The notes: generated by a model not told the origin, from the sequence alone. Shown: positions 24,545-33,574, counted from the first letter of the stretch. The stretch is 64,000 bases of DNA from Streptomyces hygroscopicus subsp. hygroscopicus (GCF_030269125.1 NZ_BSSM01000007.1:186001-250000), one strand, 5' to 3'. Translations and numbers: made by a program.

Positions 24545-25558
24545 ATGGACACCAGCTTCCCCGCCGACGCGCCCGTCGTCCGCGCACCCCGCCACGCCCC
24601 CGTCGCCCACCTCGTCCGCGGCGGCGTGGTCGAGGGCGTCCACTACGGCTCCGTCGTCGTCCTCGGCGCCGACGGCGCCGTCCCGTTCCGGCTCGGCGAC
24701 GTAGAGGCCGCGTTCTACCCCCGCTCGGCGGTGAAGCCCCTCCAGGCCGTCGCCATGCTGCGGGCCGGGCTGCCGCTGGACGGCGAGCTGCTGTCCCTGG
24801 CCGCCGCCAGCCACTCGGGCGAGGAGCGCCACCTCGCCGGCACCCGGCGCATCCTCGAACTGGCCGGGCTCGGCGAGGACGACCTGCGCAACGTCCCCGA
24901 CATGCCCTTCGACCCCGCCGTCCGCGACACCTGGGTCCGCGACGGCCGGACGCCCTCCCGGCTCGCCCAGAACTGCTCCGGCAAGCACGCGGCGATGCTG
25001 TGGACCGCGCGGCTGAACGACTGGTCGCTGCCGGACTACCTGGATCCGGCGCACCCGCTCCAGCGGGCGATCCGGGAGACCGTCGAGGACCTCACCGGGC
25101 AGCGCGTCGCCCACGTCACCGTCGACGGCTGCGGCGCGCCCCTGTTCGCCGTCTCCCTGCGGGGGCTTGCCCGCGCGCTGTCCCGGATCACGTCCGCCGC
25201 ACCCGGAACGGCCGAGGCGAGGGTCGCCGACGCCATGCGGGGCCACGCGGAGATGGCGTCCGGCGAGAACCGCGACGTCGCCGCGCTGATGCGGGCCGTT
25301 CCGGGGCTGCTCGCCAAGGACGGCTTCGAGGGGGTGCAGGTCGCCGCGCTGCCGGACGGGCGCGCGATCGCCGTGAAGATAGCCGACGGCGCGGACCGGG
25401 CGCGGGTGCCGGTCGCGGCGGCCGCGCTGGCGCTCGCGGGCGTGGACCCCGCGCTCCTGGGCGCGTTCTCGGGAGCGCCCTTGCTCGGGGGCGGGGTTCC
25501 GGTGGGAGCCGTTCGGGTCGTGGACGAGCTCGGGGCCCCGGCTGCCGCGGGCGGCTGA
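24545..25558 (+). CDS. L-asparaginase II family enzyme
   Basis: The enzyme hydrolyses L-asparagine to aspartate and ammonia. The 337-residue product belongs to the asparaginase_II (Rhizobium etli-like) family. It has AAFYPRSAVKPLQ with the Ser-x-x-Lys type pair, LAAASHSGEERH, AQNCSGKHAAMLW and DGCGAPLFAVSL. No signal peptide is present, so it is cytoplasmic. Starts at 24533 or 24545 are both possible; no clear ribosome site is seen. The 176-bp gap after the GntR gene shows nothing else. Aspartase follows 138 bp downstream. Confidence 0.92.
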   Translation: MDTSFPADAPVVRAPRHAPVAHLVRGGVVEGVHYGSVVVLGADGAVPFRLGDVEAAFYPRSAVKPLQAVAMLRAGLPLDGELLSLAAASHSGEERHLAGTRRILELAGLGEDDLRNVPDMPFDPAVRDTWVRDGRTPSRLAQNCSGKHAAMLWTARLNDWSLPDYLDPAHPLQRAIRETVEDLTGQRVAHVTVDGCGAPLFAVSLRGLARALSRITSAAPGTAEARVADAMRGHAEMASGENRDVAALMRAVPGLLAKDGFEGVQVAALPDGRAIAVKIADGADRARVPVAAAALALAGVDPALLGAFSGAPLLGGGVPVGAVRVVDELGAPAAAGG

Positions 25559-25696
25559 ACGACTCGGCCGGTGCCGGGAGACCCGCGGGCCGTTCCCGGC
25601 TGATCGCGCCCGCGCGGCGGCAGCCGCGCATCGATGACGCCCTCCGCCCCCGACGGGGCGCTTCCCCTTCCGTAACGCAGAAAGTCGAGCACCTTC

Positions 25697-27103
25697 ATGA
25701 CCACCACCCGGCGCGAACACGACCTCCTCGGCGACCGGGACGTGCCCGCCGACGCCTACTGGGGCATTCACACCCTGCGGGCGACCGAGAACTTCCCCAT
25801 CACCGGGATGCCGATCTCGGCGTACCCGCACCTGATCGACGCCCTGGCCGCCGTGAAGGAGGCCGCCGCGCTCGCCAACGAGGAACTCGGGCTGCTGGCG
25901 CCTGACAAGGCGCGGGCGATCGTGGCCGCCTGCCGGGAGATCCGCCGGGGCGAGCTGCACGAGCAGTTCGTCGTGGACGTCATCCAGGGCGGCGCCGGCA
26001 CGTCGACCAACATGAACGCCAACGAGGTCGTGGCGAACCGGGCGTTGGAGCTGCTCGGCCGGGCCAAGGGCGAGTACACGCGTCTGCACCCCAACGAGGA
26101 CGTCAACCTCAGCCAGTCGACCAACGACGTCTACCCGACCGCCGTCAAGATAGCGACGGTGTTCGCGGTCCGTGGACTGCTCAAGGCGATGGCCGTACTC
26201 CAGGACGCCTTCGCGGGAAAGTCCGTCCAGTTCCGTGACGTGCTCAAGATGGGCCGTACGCAGTTGCAGGACGCGGTACCGATGACGCTCGGTCAGGAGT
26301 TCTCCGCATTCGCCGTCATGATCGAGGAGGACCGCAGCCGTCTCGCCGAGGCCGTCGAGTTGATCCATGAGATCAATCTGGGCGCCACGGCCATCGGCAC
26401 CGGGATCAACGCTCCGTCCGGGTACGCCGAGGCCGCCCGCCGGCACCTTTCCGTGATCACCGGGCTGCCGCTGGTCACCGCCGCCAACCTGGTCGAGGCC
26501 ACCCAGGACTGCGGGGCGTTCGTGCAGATGTCCGGCGTGCTCAAGCGGATCGCGGTGAAGCTCTCCAAGAGCTGCAACGACCTGCGGCTGCTGTCCTCGG
26601 GGCCGCGCGCCGGGTTCGGCGAGATCAACCTGCCGCCGGTGCAGGCCGGTTCGTCCATCATGCCGGGCAAGGTCAACCCGGTCATCCCCGAGGTGGTCAA
26701 CCAGGTCGCCTTCGAGGTGATCGGCAACGATGTGGCCATCACCATGGCCGCCGAGGCCGGACAGCTCCAGCTCAACGCCTTCGAGCCGATCATCCTGCAC
26801 TCCCTGTCGGAGTCCGTCACCCACCTGGAGCGGGCCTGCCTGACGCTGGCCGAGCGCTGTGTCGACGGCATCACCGCGAACACCGAGCGGCTGCGCGCGA
26901 GCGTGGAGAACTCCATCGGACTGGTCACCGCGCTCAACCCGCACATCGGCTACACGGCGGCCACCGAGATCGCCAAGGAGGCGCTCGCCACCGGTCGCGG
27001 GGTCGCCGAACTGGTCCTGGAGAAGGGCCTGTTGCCGGCCGAGACGCTGGCCGGGCTGCTGCGCCCCGAGATCGTCGCGGGCAGCGGGGCACCGTCCGCC
27101 TGA
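25697..27103 (+). CDS. aspA: Aspartate ammonia-lyase
   Basis: The enzyme converts aspartate to fumarate and ammonia, feeding the TCA cycle. The 468-residue protein shows the fumarase/aspartase superfamily blocks: GTSTNMNANEVVANRA, HPNEDVNLSQSTNDVYPT, and the signature GSSIMPGKVNPVIPEVVNQV with the catalytic serine. Together with the upstream asparaginase it completes asparagine catabolism. The ATG at 25697 follows a modest AAAGTCGAG site. Confidence 0.96.
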   Translation: MTTTRREHDLLGDRDVPADAYWGIHTLRATENFPITGMPISAYPHLIDALAAVKEAAALANEELGLLAPDKARAIVAACREIRRGELHEQFVVDVIQGGAGTSTNMNANEVVANRALELLGRAKGEYTRLHPNEDVNLSQSTNDVYPTAVKIATVFAVRGLLKAMAVLQDAFAGKSVQFRDVLKMGRTQLQDAVPMTLGQEFSAFAVMIEEDRSRLAEAVELIHEINLGATAIGTGINAPSGYAEAARRHLSVITGLPLVTAANLVEATQDCGAFVQMSGVLKRIAVKLSKSCNDLRLLSSGPRAGFGEINLPPVQAGSSIMPGKVNPVIPEVVNQVAFEVIGNDVAITMAAEAGQLQLNAFEPIILHSLSESVTHLERACLTLAERCVDGITANTERLRASVENSIGLVTALNPHIGYTAATEIAKEALATGRGVAELVLEKGLLPAETLAGLLRPEIVAGSGAPSA

Positions 27104-27166
27104 GCCGCGGCGACGGGGCATCGCGGGGCACGGGCGAGTGGGCTCCCGGAACGGTACGGAGGCACA

Positions 27167-28105
27167 ATGGTGATCATGACAACGACGTCGTCCCCCACCT
27201 TCCTGCCGGTCCTGGAGCGCATAGCCGAGGAACTGGAGCACACACCGGGACGGGGACGCGCCGCCGACTACATCCCCGCGCTCGCCGCCCGCGACCCCCG
27301 CAGCTTCGGCATGGCCGTCGCCGAGCCGGACGGCACGGTGTACGGGGTGGGGGAGTGGCAGGAGCCGTTCTCCACCCAGTCCATCACCAAGGTGTTCACC
27401 CTCGCCCTGGACCTCGCCCGCGAGGGCGACGAACTCTGGGAGCACGTGGGCCGCGAGCCCTCGGGCAACCCGTTCAACTCCCTGGTGCAGCTGGAGTACG
27501 AGAACGGCATCCCGCGCAACCCGTTCATCAACGCGGGCGCCCTCGTGGTCACCGACCGCCTCCAGACCCGTACCGGGGACGCGGCCGGCGAACTGCTCGA
27601 CTTCCTGCGCGCCGAGAGCGGGAACCCCGCACTGGACTTCGACCAGGAGGTCGCCGCCTCCGAGACCACGCACGGCGACCGCAACGCCGCCCTCGCCCAC
27701 TTCATGGCGTCGTACGGCAACATCGACAACGAGGTGCCGGTCCTGCTCGACCAGTACTTCCGCCAGTGCTCCATCGCCGCCTCCTGCGCCGACCTCGCCC
27801 TCGCCACCGGCTTCCTCGCCCGGCACGGCGTCCGCGCCGACGGCAGCCGCCTGCTCAGCCGCAGTCAGGCCAAGCAGGTCAACGCGGTGATGCTGACCTG
27901 CGGCACGTACGACGCGGCCGGCGACTTCGCCTACCGGGTGGGGCTGCCCGGCAAGAGCGGCGTCGGCGGCGGGATCATCGCGGTCGTACCGGGCCGCTGC
28001 ACGCTGTGCGTGTGGAGTCCGGGCCTGGACGAGCGCGGCAACTCGGTTGCGGGCGTGGCGGCCCTGGACCGCTTCACGACCCTGACCGGACTGTCGGTGT
28101 TCTGA
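27167..28105 (+). CDS. glsA: Glutaminase (serine-dependent, GlsA type)
   Basis: The enzyme hydrolyses glutamine to glutamate and ammonia. The 312-residue product has the beta-lactamase-like glutaminase core with the catalytic STQSITKVF (Ser-x-x-Lys), GNPFNSLVQLEYENGIPRN and PGKSGVGGGIIAVVPG. GGAGG stands five bases before ATG 27167. It is 63 bp after aspA and probably in the same unit, making an amide-degrading set. The following intergenic region carries a 54-bp tandem repeat. Confidence 0.96.
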   Translation: MVIMTTTSSPTFLPVLERIAEELEHTPGRGRAADYIPALAARDPRSFGMAVAEPDGTVYGVGEWQEPFSTQSITKVFTLALDLAREGDELWEHVGREPSGNPFNSLVQLEYENGIPRNPFINAGALVVTDRLQTRTGDAAGELLDFLRAESGNPALDFDQEVAASETTHGDRNAALAHFMASYGNIDNEVPVLLDQYFRQCSIAASCADLALATGFLARHGVRADGSRLLSRSQAKQVNAVMLTCGTYDAAGDFAYRVGLPGKSGVGGGIIAVVPGRCTLCVWSPGLDERGNSVAGVAALDRFTTLTGLSVF

Positions 28106-28344
28106 CGGCACCGGCCCGGCGGCGACCACCCCGCGAGGCACCGGCCGGGCATCCATCGAGCACCGGCGTCCGCCGTCCGCCACGAAGCGGGTGGATGTCC
28201 GCCGGGCGCCGGCCGGGCACGCGGGCGCCGGTCGCGCACCCTGGGGCGAGCCGGTGTGTTCAGGACGTGGTGGATGCCGAGGCGGGAGCGCGACAGGCGC
28301 CGGGCTGCCGTGCGGGTGCCAGGCCGGTGCACGGCGGAGCCCCA

Positions 28345-28540
28345 CCGGCTCGGTCGGTGCGGCCCGTGCCCGCCGGGTGTAGGCCCGGTTCGCCGTTACC
28401 GGCTCGGTCGGTGCGGTCCGTCCTCTCCGGGTGTAGGCCCGGTTCGCCGTTGCCGGCTCGGTCGGTACGGTCCGTCCTCTCCGCGCATCGGCCCGGCTCG
28501 CCCCCCACCTGCCCGGTCGGTGCCGCCCGCCTCACTACGC
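28345..28540. repeat. 54-bp tandem repeat, three full copies plus a degenerate fourth
   Basis: Units begin at 28345, 28399 and 28453 with CCGGCTCGGTCGGT and continue through a C/T-rich middle to GGCCCGGTTCGCCGTT, period exactly 54 bp. A diverged fourth copy starts near 28507. It occupies part of the 519-bp gap between glsA and the glycosyltransferase gene. The unit is a multiple of three and reads RTDRAGNGEPGLHPE repeatedly on the minus strand, but no start or ribosome site supports translation. Confidence 0.85.
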
Positions 28541-28624
28541 ACCGGCCACACGTCCGCTCCCGCCCGGACGGGCGGTCGTCGCCTCGCGGCCATACGGCGT
28601 TGACACGCTGGGCCAGTGTTGGCC

Positions 28625-30040
28625 ATGGCATTCCCCTTCGATCTGCGTCGCTGCCGGCTGCTCGGCCTGGTCGGCACCGCCTCCCTCGCGCTGGGCGGGG
28701 AGACGGCCGGTGCCCTGCCTGTCGAGAGACTGCTGTCCCCCGCCTCGGCCCAGGCGGCCACCGGACTGGTCGGGGTGTACTTCGGCGTCGTCCTCCTGGT
28801 GGCCGCCTGGGTGCTCCTCGGCCGCCTGGTGCGCGGCCCGCAGCCGCCCACCCCGCGCGCCCTCCTCCTCGTACTGGCCGTCTGGGCCGCCCCCTTGGCG
28901 CTCGCCCCGCCGCTCTTCAGCCGGGACGTCTACAGCTACCTCGCGCAGGGCGCGATGGCCGACGCGCACATGGACGTGTACACCCAGGGCCCCGCGGCCC
29001 TCGGCGGCCCGCTCGCCGACCAGGTGGCCCCCATGTGGCAGCACACCGGAGCGCCGTACGGGCCGGCCTTCCTGGGCCTCGCCTCCGTGCTGTCCGGTCT
29101 CACCCGGGGCGAGCTGCCCGCGGGCCTGCTCGGCATGCGCCTGGTCGCGCTGCTGGGCGTGGCCCTGATGGCGTTCGCGCTGCCCCGGCTGGCCCGGCAC
29201 AGCGGCGCCGACCCGGCCGCCGCGCTCTGGCTCGGCGCCCTCAACCCGCTGGTGCTGCTGCACCTGGTCGCGGGCGCCCACAACGACGCGCTGATGCTCG
29301 GACTGCTCGGCCTCGGCCTGGTCGCCGCGCGCGACCGCAGGCCCGCCCGCGGCGCCCTCGCCACCGTACTCGTCACCCTCGCGGCGCTGGTCAAGGCGCC
29401 CGCCGGGCTCGGGCTGCTCGCCGTGGTGGCGCTCCAGGCCCGTGTCGGCCGGCGCCCCCTGCCCGCCGCCCTGTCCACCGCGGCCACCTCCGCCGCGACC
29501 ACCGTCGCCGCCACCGCCCTGGCCGGCACCGGTTACGGCTGGATCGGCGCCCTCGGCACTCCCGTGTCCCCGCAGAACTGGGCCCTGACCAGCCTGCTCG
29601 GCCGGGCCACCGGCGACCTGCTCGACCGCCTCGGCAGCGGTCTCGCCCCGCTGGCCGTCCCGGTCTGGCATATCGTGGGTCTCGTGGCCACCGCCGTCGC
29701 GATACTGCTGACATGGCTGCGGATGCGCCTCAGGCCGGTCTACGCGCTGGGTCTGAGCCTGCTCATCGTCGCCGTGTTCGGCCCGGCGATCCGCCCCTGG
29801 TACGTGCTGTGGGGCCTGTTCCTGATCGCCGCCGCCGCGCCCACCACCTCGGTACGCCACCGGGTCGCGGCCCTCGCCGGGGTGCTCGCCCTCGCCGTCC
29901 TGCCCAGCGGCGGCCCCGCCGACGCGGGGCAGCTGGTGCTCGCCGTCTGCGGCGGGGTGCTCGGCGTCGTCGTGCTGTGGCAGGCCCACCAGGCGGCGCA
30001 GGCACCCGCCGCGTCCCCGGCTCCGGGGCGCGCCGCATGA
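28625..30040 (+). CDS. MptB-like polyprenol-phosphate-dependent mannosyltransferase (GT-C)
   Basis: The 471-residue polytopic protein (about 12 helices) has the GT-C feature SRDVYSYLAQGAMADAHMDV with a conserved extracytoplasmic acidic pair, followed by HTGAPYGPAFLGLASV. It resembles alpha-1,6-mannosyltransferases MptA/MptB, which extend lipoglycan cores from a polyprenyl-phosphate sugar. The start is ATG 28625 or GTG 28616; neither has a good ribosome site. TTGACA at 28600 may be a -35 element. It overlaps the next gene by ATGA. Confidence 0.85.
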   Translation: MAFPFDLRRCRLLGLVGTASLALGGETAGALPVERLLSPASAQAATGLVGVYFGVVLLVAAWVLLGRLVRGPQPPTPRALLLVLAVWAAPLALAPPLFSRDVYSYLAQGAMADAHMDVYTQGPAALGGPLADQVAPMWQHTGAPYGPAFLGLASVLSGLTRGELPAGLLGMRLVALLGVALMAFALPRLARHSGADPAAALWLGALNPLVLLHLVAGAHNDALMLGLLGLGLVAARDRRPARGALATVLVTLAALVKAPAGLGLLAVVALQARVGRRPLPAALSTAATSAATTVAATALAGTGYGWIGALGTPVSPQNWALTSLLGRATGDLLDRLGSGLAPLAVPVWHIVGLVATAVAILLTWLRMRLRPVYALGLSLLIVAVFGPAIRPWYVLWGLFLIAAAAPTTSVRHRVAALAGVLALAVLPSGGPADAGQLVLAVCGGVLGVVVLWQAHQAAQAPAASPAPGRAA

Positions 30041-31338
30041 CCGGCCCGCGCACCGAGCGTGGCCGGCTGCTGCTGGTCCTCGCCCTCGCGGCCGCCGTGA
30101 CCGCGTTCACCGCGACCGTGCCCCTGCTGCGCGGCTTCTTCGACCTGCGCGTCTACTACGGCACCGTGCACACCTGGGTGCACCACGGCGGCCTGATCTA
30201 CGACTACCGGGTGCCGGGCACACAGTACGGCTTCACCTATCCGCCGTTCGCCGCGGTCCTCATGCTGCCGCTGGCCGTGCTGGGCCGGAACACCGCGATC
30301 GCCGCCTCCCTGGTGGTGAACGCGGCCGCGCTCGGCGTCGTCCTGCGCATCCTGGCCGGCGACCACTGGCGGCTGTACGGCTGGTACCGCTGGGCGCTCG
30401 CCCTGTGCGCGCTCGCGCTGTTCGAACCGCTGCGCGACACGTTCAGCTTCGGCCAGGTCAACGTCGTGCTCCTGGCCCTCGTCCTCACCGACGCCTGGCT
30501 GCTGACGAGCGGCCGGGGCCGCTGGGCGGGCGTCGGGATCGGGCTCGCCGCCGCCATCAAGCTGACGCCCGCCCTGTTCATCGGGCTGCTGCTGCTCGCC
30601 GGGCGGCGCCGGGCCGCCGCGCGCGCGACCGCCGTGGCCGTCGCCGTGACCGCGCTCGCCGCCTGGGTGGACCCCGCGGCCTCCCGGTTCTACTGGACCC
30701 GGGCGCTGTGGGACACCGGCCGGGTGGGCCGCCTCGACTACGTCTCCAACCAGTCGCTCCAGGGCGTGCTGGCCCGGCTCGGCGAGACCGGGCGCCCGCT
30801 GTGGGCGACTGTGGTGCTGCTGGCCCTGTGCGTGTGGGGGTGGCGGACCCGCCGGGCGGCGCTGGCGGGCGACTGGACGGCGGCCTTCGCCCTCACCGGG
30901 GCGACCGCCTGCCTGGTCAGCCCGATCACCTGGGTGCATCACCTGGTATGGCTGCTGCCCTCCTTCGCGGTCCTGCTGCGCAGCGGCCACCGGCGCGTCG
31001 CGGGCGCGCTGTACGCGGTGCTGTGCACCAGCGTGGTCTGGCTCTGGTTCGACGACGCCTCGGGCGTCGACGGCTTCCTCGGCAGCAACCTCTACACCTG
31101 GATCACCCTGGGCCTGCTGCTCGGTCTGCCGGTCGGTCAGCGCCGTGCGGCCCTGCCCCTGGCCCGCAGCGCCAGTGCCAGCGCGCCCGCCCCCAGCCCG
31201 GCCAGTCCCGCCCCGACGGCGGTGCCGGACCAGTCGTCGTCCGGCGCCCCGGACGTGGCCGCCGCCACCGGTGTGGCCGAGGCGGCCGGCCGGGCCCTGG
31301 GGCGCAGCCCGTCCAGCGAGCCGACCGGATCCACCTGA
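30037..31338 (+). CDS. GT87/DUF2029-family membrane glycosyltransferase
   Basis: The 433-residue protein has about ten helices and the GT87 features FFDLRVYYGTVHTWVHHGGL, YGFTYPPFAAVLMLPL and FGQVNVVLLALVLTDAW. This family adds mannose or arabinose-type sugars from polyprenyl donors. It is translationally coupled to the MptB-like gene. Family-like sequence ends near 31135 (LLLGLPVG). The last 67 residues are Ala/Ser/Pro-rich and lie opposite the end of the carboxypeptidase gene, so they look like a readthrough extension after loss of a stop. Confidence 0.85.
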   Translation: MTGPRTERGRLLLVLALAAAVTAFTATVPLLRGFFDLRVYYGTVHTWVHHGGLIYDYRVPGTQYGFTYPPFAAVLMLPLAVLGRNTAIAASLVVNAAALGVVLRILAGDHWRLYGWYRWALALCALALFEPLRDTFSFGQVNVVLLALVLTDAWLLTSGRGRWAGVGIGLAAAIKLTPALFIGLLLLAGRRRAAARATAVAVAVTALAAWVDPAASRFYWTRALWDTGRVGRLDYVSNQSLQGVLARLGETGRPLWATVVLLALCVWGWRTRRAALAGDWTAAFALTGATACLVSPITWVHHLVWLLPSFAVLLRSGHRRVAGALYAVLCTSVVWLWFDDASGVDGFLGSNLYTWITLGLLLGLPVGQRRAALPLARSASASAPAPSPASPAPTAVPDQSSSGAPDVAAATGVAEAAGRALGRSPSSEPTGST

Positions 31339-32333
31339 CCGTCCGCCGCGAAGCCCCAGTCGAGCAGCGCGCGCGCCTCCTCGTACACCGCGAACCCGCC
31401 GCCGGCCTGTGGGTTCATCACGGTCACCTCAAGGGTGCGGCCGCCCCGGCGGGCGGCGGCCACGAGCGTGTTGCCCGCGTTGCTGGTGTAGCCGTTCTTG
31501 ACGCCGATCAGGCCCGGGTACGGCGCCACGCCGTCCTCGCCGGTGAGCAGCCGGTTGGTGTTCTCGATGGGGTACGGCGACCCGTCGCCCGGGAACTCCG
31601 CCTGGGCGGTGGAGCAGTACTGCGCGAAGTCGGGGTTGCGCAGGCCCTCCCGGCCGAAGACCGCGAGGTCGTAGGCGGAGGACACCTGGCCCGGGGCGTC
31701 GTAGCCGTCCGGGGACAGCACACGGGTGTCCAGGGCGCCCAGGGCGCGCGCGTTGGTCTGCATCCGCCGGGCGGTGGTCTCCCAGCCGCCGTTCAGGGAG
31801 GCCAGCACGTGCACCGCGTCGTTGCCCGAGCTGAGGAAGACCCCCCGCCACAGGTCCGCCACCTGGTAGCGGTGGCCCTCCTCCACCCCGACCAGGCTGC
31901 TGCCCTCGGCGACGTCGGCGAGCTCCCGGTAGCGCACGGTGTGCTGCATCCCGCTGGGCAGTCTCGGCAGCACGGTGAGGGCGAACAGCGTCTTCAGGGT
32001 GCTGGCCGGCGGCAGCGGACGGTGCGCCTCGCTCGCGGCCAGCACGTGCCCGCTGTTCGCGTCGGCGACCAGCCAGGACAGGGCGGAGACGTCCGGCAGG
32101 TCGGGGGCGCCCCGGCGCGGGCGCACCTGCACGCCGGAGCGGTAGAGGAGGGACGGGGCCGGGACGGCCGCCCGGGGCGCGGGGGGCGCGGGCTCTCCGC
32201 CGCGCGGCCAGACCGTGCCGTGGTATCCGGCGGCCGGCACGGCGGTGGCCGGGACCGGGGTGCACGCCAGCAGGCCCGCCACGCACAGCGAACAGGCGGG
32301 GACGACCGCCCGATATCTGAATCTGGTGATCAT
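31137..32333 (-). CDS. D-alanyl-D-alanine carboxypeptidase (PBP5/DacC-like)
   Basis: The 398-residue protein has an N-terminal signal (VPACSLCVAGLLACTPVPAT), a serine peptidase S11 domain with the three motifs PPASTLKTL (SxxK), SSGNDAVH (SGN) and KNGYTSNAGN (KNG), and a C-terminal helix ending in an Arg-rich anchor. It trims peptidoglycan stem peptides outside the membrane. The start ATG at 32333 lies inside the palindrome TGATCATATGATCA and lacks a ribosome site. Its last 202 bases overlap the convergent glycosyltransferase frame. Confidence 0.93.
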   Translation of the reverse strand: MITRFRYRAVVPACSLCVAGLLACTPVPATAVPAAGYHGTVWPRGGEPAPPAPRAAVPAPSLLYRSGVQVRPRRGAPDLPDVSALSWLVADANSGHVLAASEAHRPLPPASTLKTLFALTVLPRLPSGMQHTVRYRELADVAEGSSLVGVEEGHRYQVADLWRGVFLSSGNDAVHVLASLNGGWETTARRMQTNARALGALDTRVLSPDGYDAPGQVSSAYDLAVFGREGLRNPDFAQYCSTAQAEFPGDGSPYPIENTNRLLTGEDGVAPYPGLIGVKNGYTSNAGNTLVAAARRGGRTLEVTVMNPQAGGGFAVYEEARALLDWGFAADGQVDPVGSLDGLRPRARPAASATPVAAATSGAPDDDWSGTAVGAGLAGLGAGALALALRARGRAARR

Positions 32334-32340
32334 ATGATCA
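32327..32340. promoter_or_regulatory. Perfect 14-bp palindrome at the carboxypeptidase start codon
   Basis: TGATCATATGATCA (32327-32340) is self-complementary and contains the minus-strand ATG. The surrounding 60 bp are unusually AT-rich for this genome. A TACGTT upstream on the minus strand could be a -10 element of a leaderless transcript. It may be a repressor site. Confidence 0.4.
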
Positions 32341-32425
32341 ACGTACGAATGGGAGTGATGCCCGCGCGCCGGCCGCGCCGTCCGGCCCAGCGGAGCAACC
32401 CGGATGCCGCACTCGGGCCGCGTCG

Positions 32426-33574
32426 TCAGCCCTCGGGCAGCGTCGGCAGGACCTGCCGCAGGAAGGCCGCGTTGCCGGGGGTGCGTCGCATCCGCTCCAG
32501 CAGGGTCTCCAGACCGGCCGGCCCGCCCTCGCGGGACACCAGGGCTCGGCGCAGCCGCTGTACGGCGCTCAACTCGGCCGGGGTGAGCAGCAGTTCCTCG
32601 CGCCGGGTGCCGGAGCCTTCGAGGTCCACCGCGGGGAAGACGCGTCGCCCGGCCAGCTCCCGGTCCAGGCGCAGTTCCATGTTGCCGGTGCTCTTCAGCT
32701 CCTCGAAGAAGTAGCCGTCGGCCCGCGATCCGGTGTCCACGAGGGCGGTGGCCAGGATGGTGAGCGAGCCGCCCTCCTCGGCCTCGCGGGCGGCGCCGAA
32801 GAACCGCTTGGGGCCGATCAGCGCGCCCGCGTCGACACCGCCGCTGAGGGTACGGCCACCGGCGCCGGCGGCGTTGTTGTGCGCCCGGCACAGCCGGGTC
32901 AGCGAGTCCAGCAGCACGACGACGTCCTCGCCCGCCTCGACCAGGCGCTTGGCCCGTTCGATGACGAGCTCGGCGAGGGCGATGTGCTCCTTGGCGGTGC
33001 GGTCGAAGGTGGAGGCGTACACCTCGCCGTGCACCGTGCGGCGCATCTCGGTGACCTCCTCGGGGCGCTCGTCCAGCAGCAGCACCATCAGCCGGCACTC
33101 CGGGTGGTTCCCGGCGACGGCCGCGGCCAGCTGCCTCAGCAGCACCGTCTTGCCGCTCTTCGGCGGGGCCACGAGGAGGCCGCGCTGGCCCTTGCCGACC
33201 GGCGCGAAGAGATCGGTCAGGCGGCCGGCCAGTCGGGCGTCCGGGTGTTCCAGGCGCAGCCGGCGGCGCGGGTGGAGCGGTGTGAGGTCGCGGAAGTGCC
33301 GCCGGGCCCCGTTATCCCCGGGCGCGCGGCCCTCGACCCGGGCGACCTCGGTCAGCGCGCGCTGCGCGCCCTTCACCCCCTCGACCAGGTCGCCCTTGCG
33401 CAGTCCGTACCTGCGGATCAGCGTGGCCGGCACCTGGGGGTCGGCGGGGGCGGGGAGGAGGCCGGCGGACCTCAGGTGCCCCTTCCCGTGCGCGTCGATG
33501 TCGAGGACACCGGAGACGAGCCGGGCGGCCGGAACCTGGAGTTCCAGCGGAGGGTGTTCGATCGTGGTGGTCAT
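32426..33574 (-). CDS. rho: Short Rho-type transcription termination factor
   Basis: Rho is a hexameric RNA-dependent ATPase that terminates transcription. The 382-residue product has a cold-shock-like RNA-binding domain at 18-85, Walker A APPKSGKT (136-143), Walker B VVVLLDSLTR (218-227), and the Q- and R-loop regions (GGVDAGALIGPKRFF, ELKSTGNMELRLDR). It lacks the long charged N-terminal insertion typical of the main actinobacterial Rho (about 600-700 residues). I therefore infer an accessory paralogue. Its promoter lies about 240 bp upstream of the ATG. Confidence 0.92.
   Translation of the reverse strand: MTTTIEHPPLELQVPAARLVSGVLDIDAHGKGHLRSAGLLPAPADPQVPATLIRRYGLRKGDLVEGVKGAQRALTEVARVEGRAPGDNGARRHFRDLTPLHPRRRLRLEHPDARLAGRLTDLFAPVGKGQRGLLVAPPKSGKTVLLRQLAAAVAGNHPECRLMVLLLDERPEEVTEMRRTVHGEVYASTFDRTAKEHIALAELVIERAKRLVEAGEDVVVLLDSLTRLCRAHNNAAGAGGRTLSGGVDAGALIGPKRFFGAAREAEEGGSLTILATALVDTGSRADGYFFEELKSTGNMELRLDRELAGRRVFPAVDLEGSGTRREELLLTPAELSAVQRLRRALVSREGGPAGLETLLERMRRTPGNAAFLRQVLPTLPEG

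Noticed and set aside
23972..28345. Open frame of 1457 codons on the minus strand opposite asparaginase, aspartase and glutaminase genes
   Set aside because: Its Gly/Arg/Val/Gln-rich text is a typical shadow of high-GC genes; the plus-strand enzymes are unambiguous.
28260..28631. Minus-strand frame reading the 54-bp repeat as RTDRAGNGEPGLHPE units
   Set aside because: No ribosome site, no similarity and poor codon bias; kept only as a DNA repeat.
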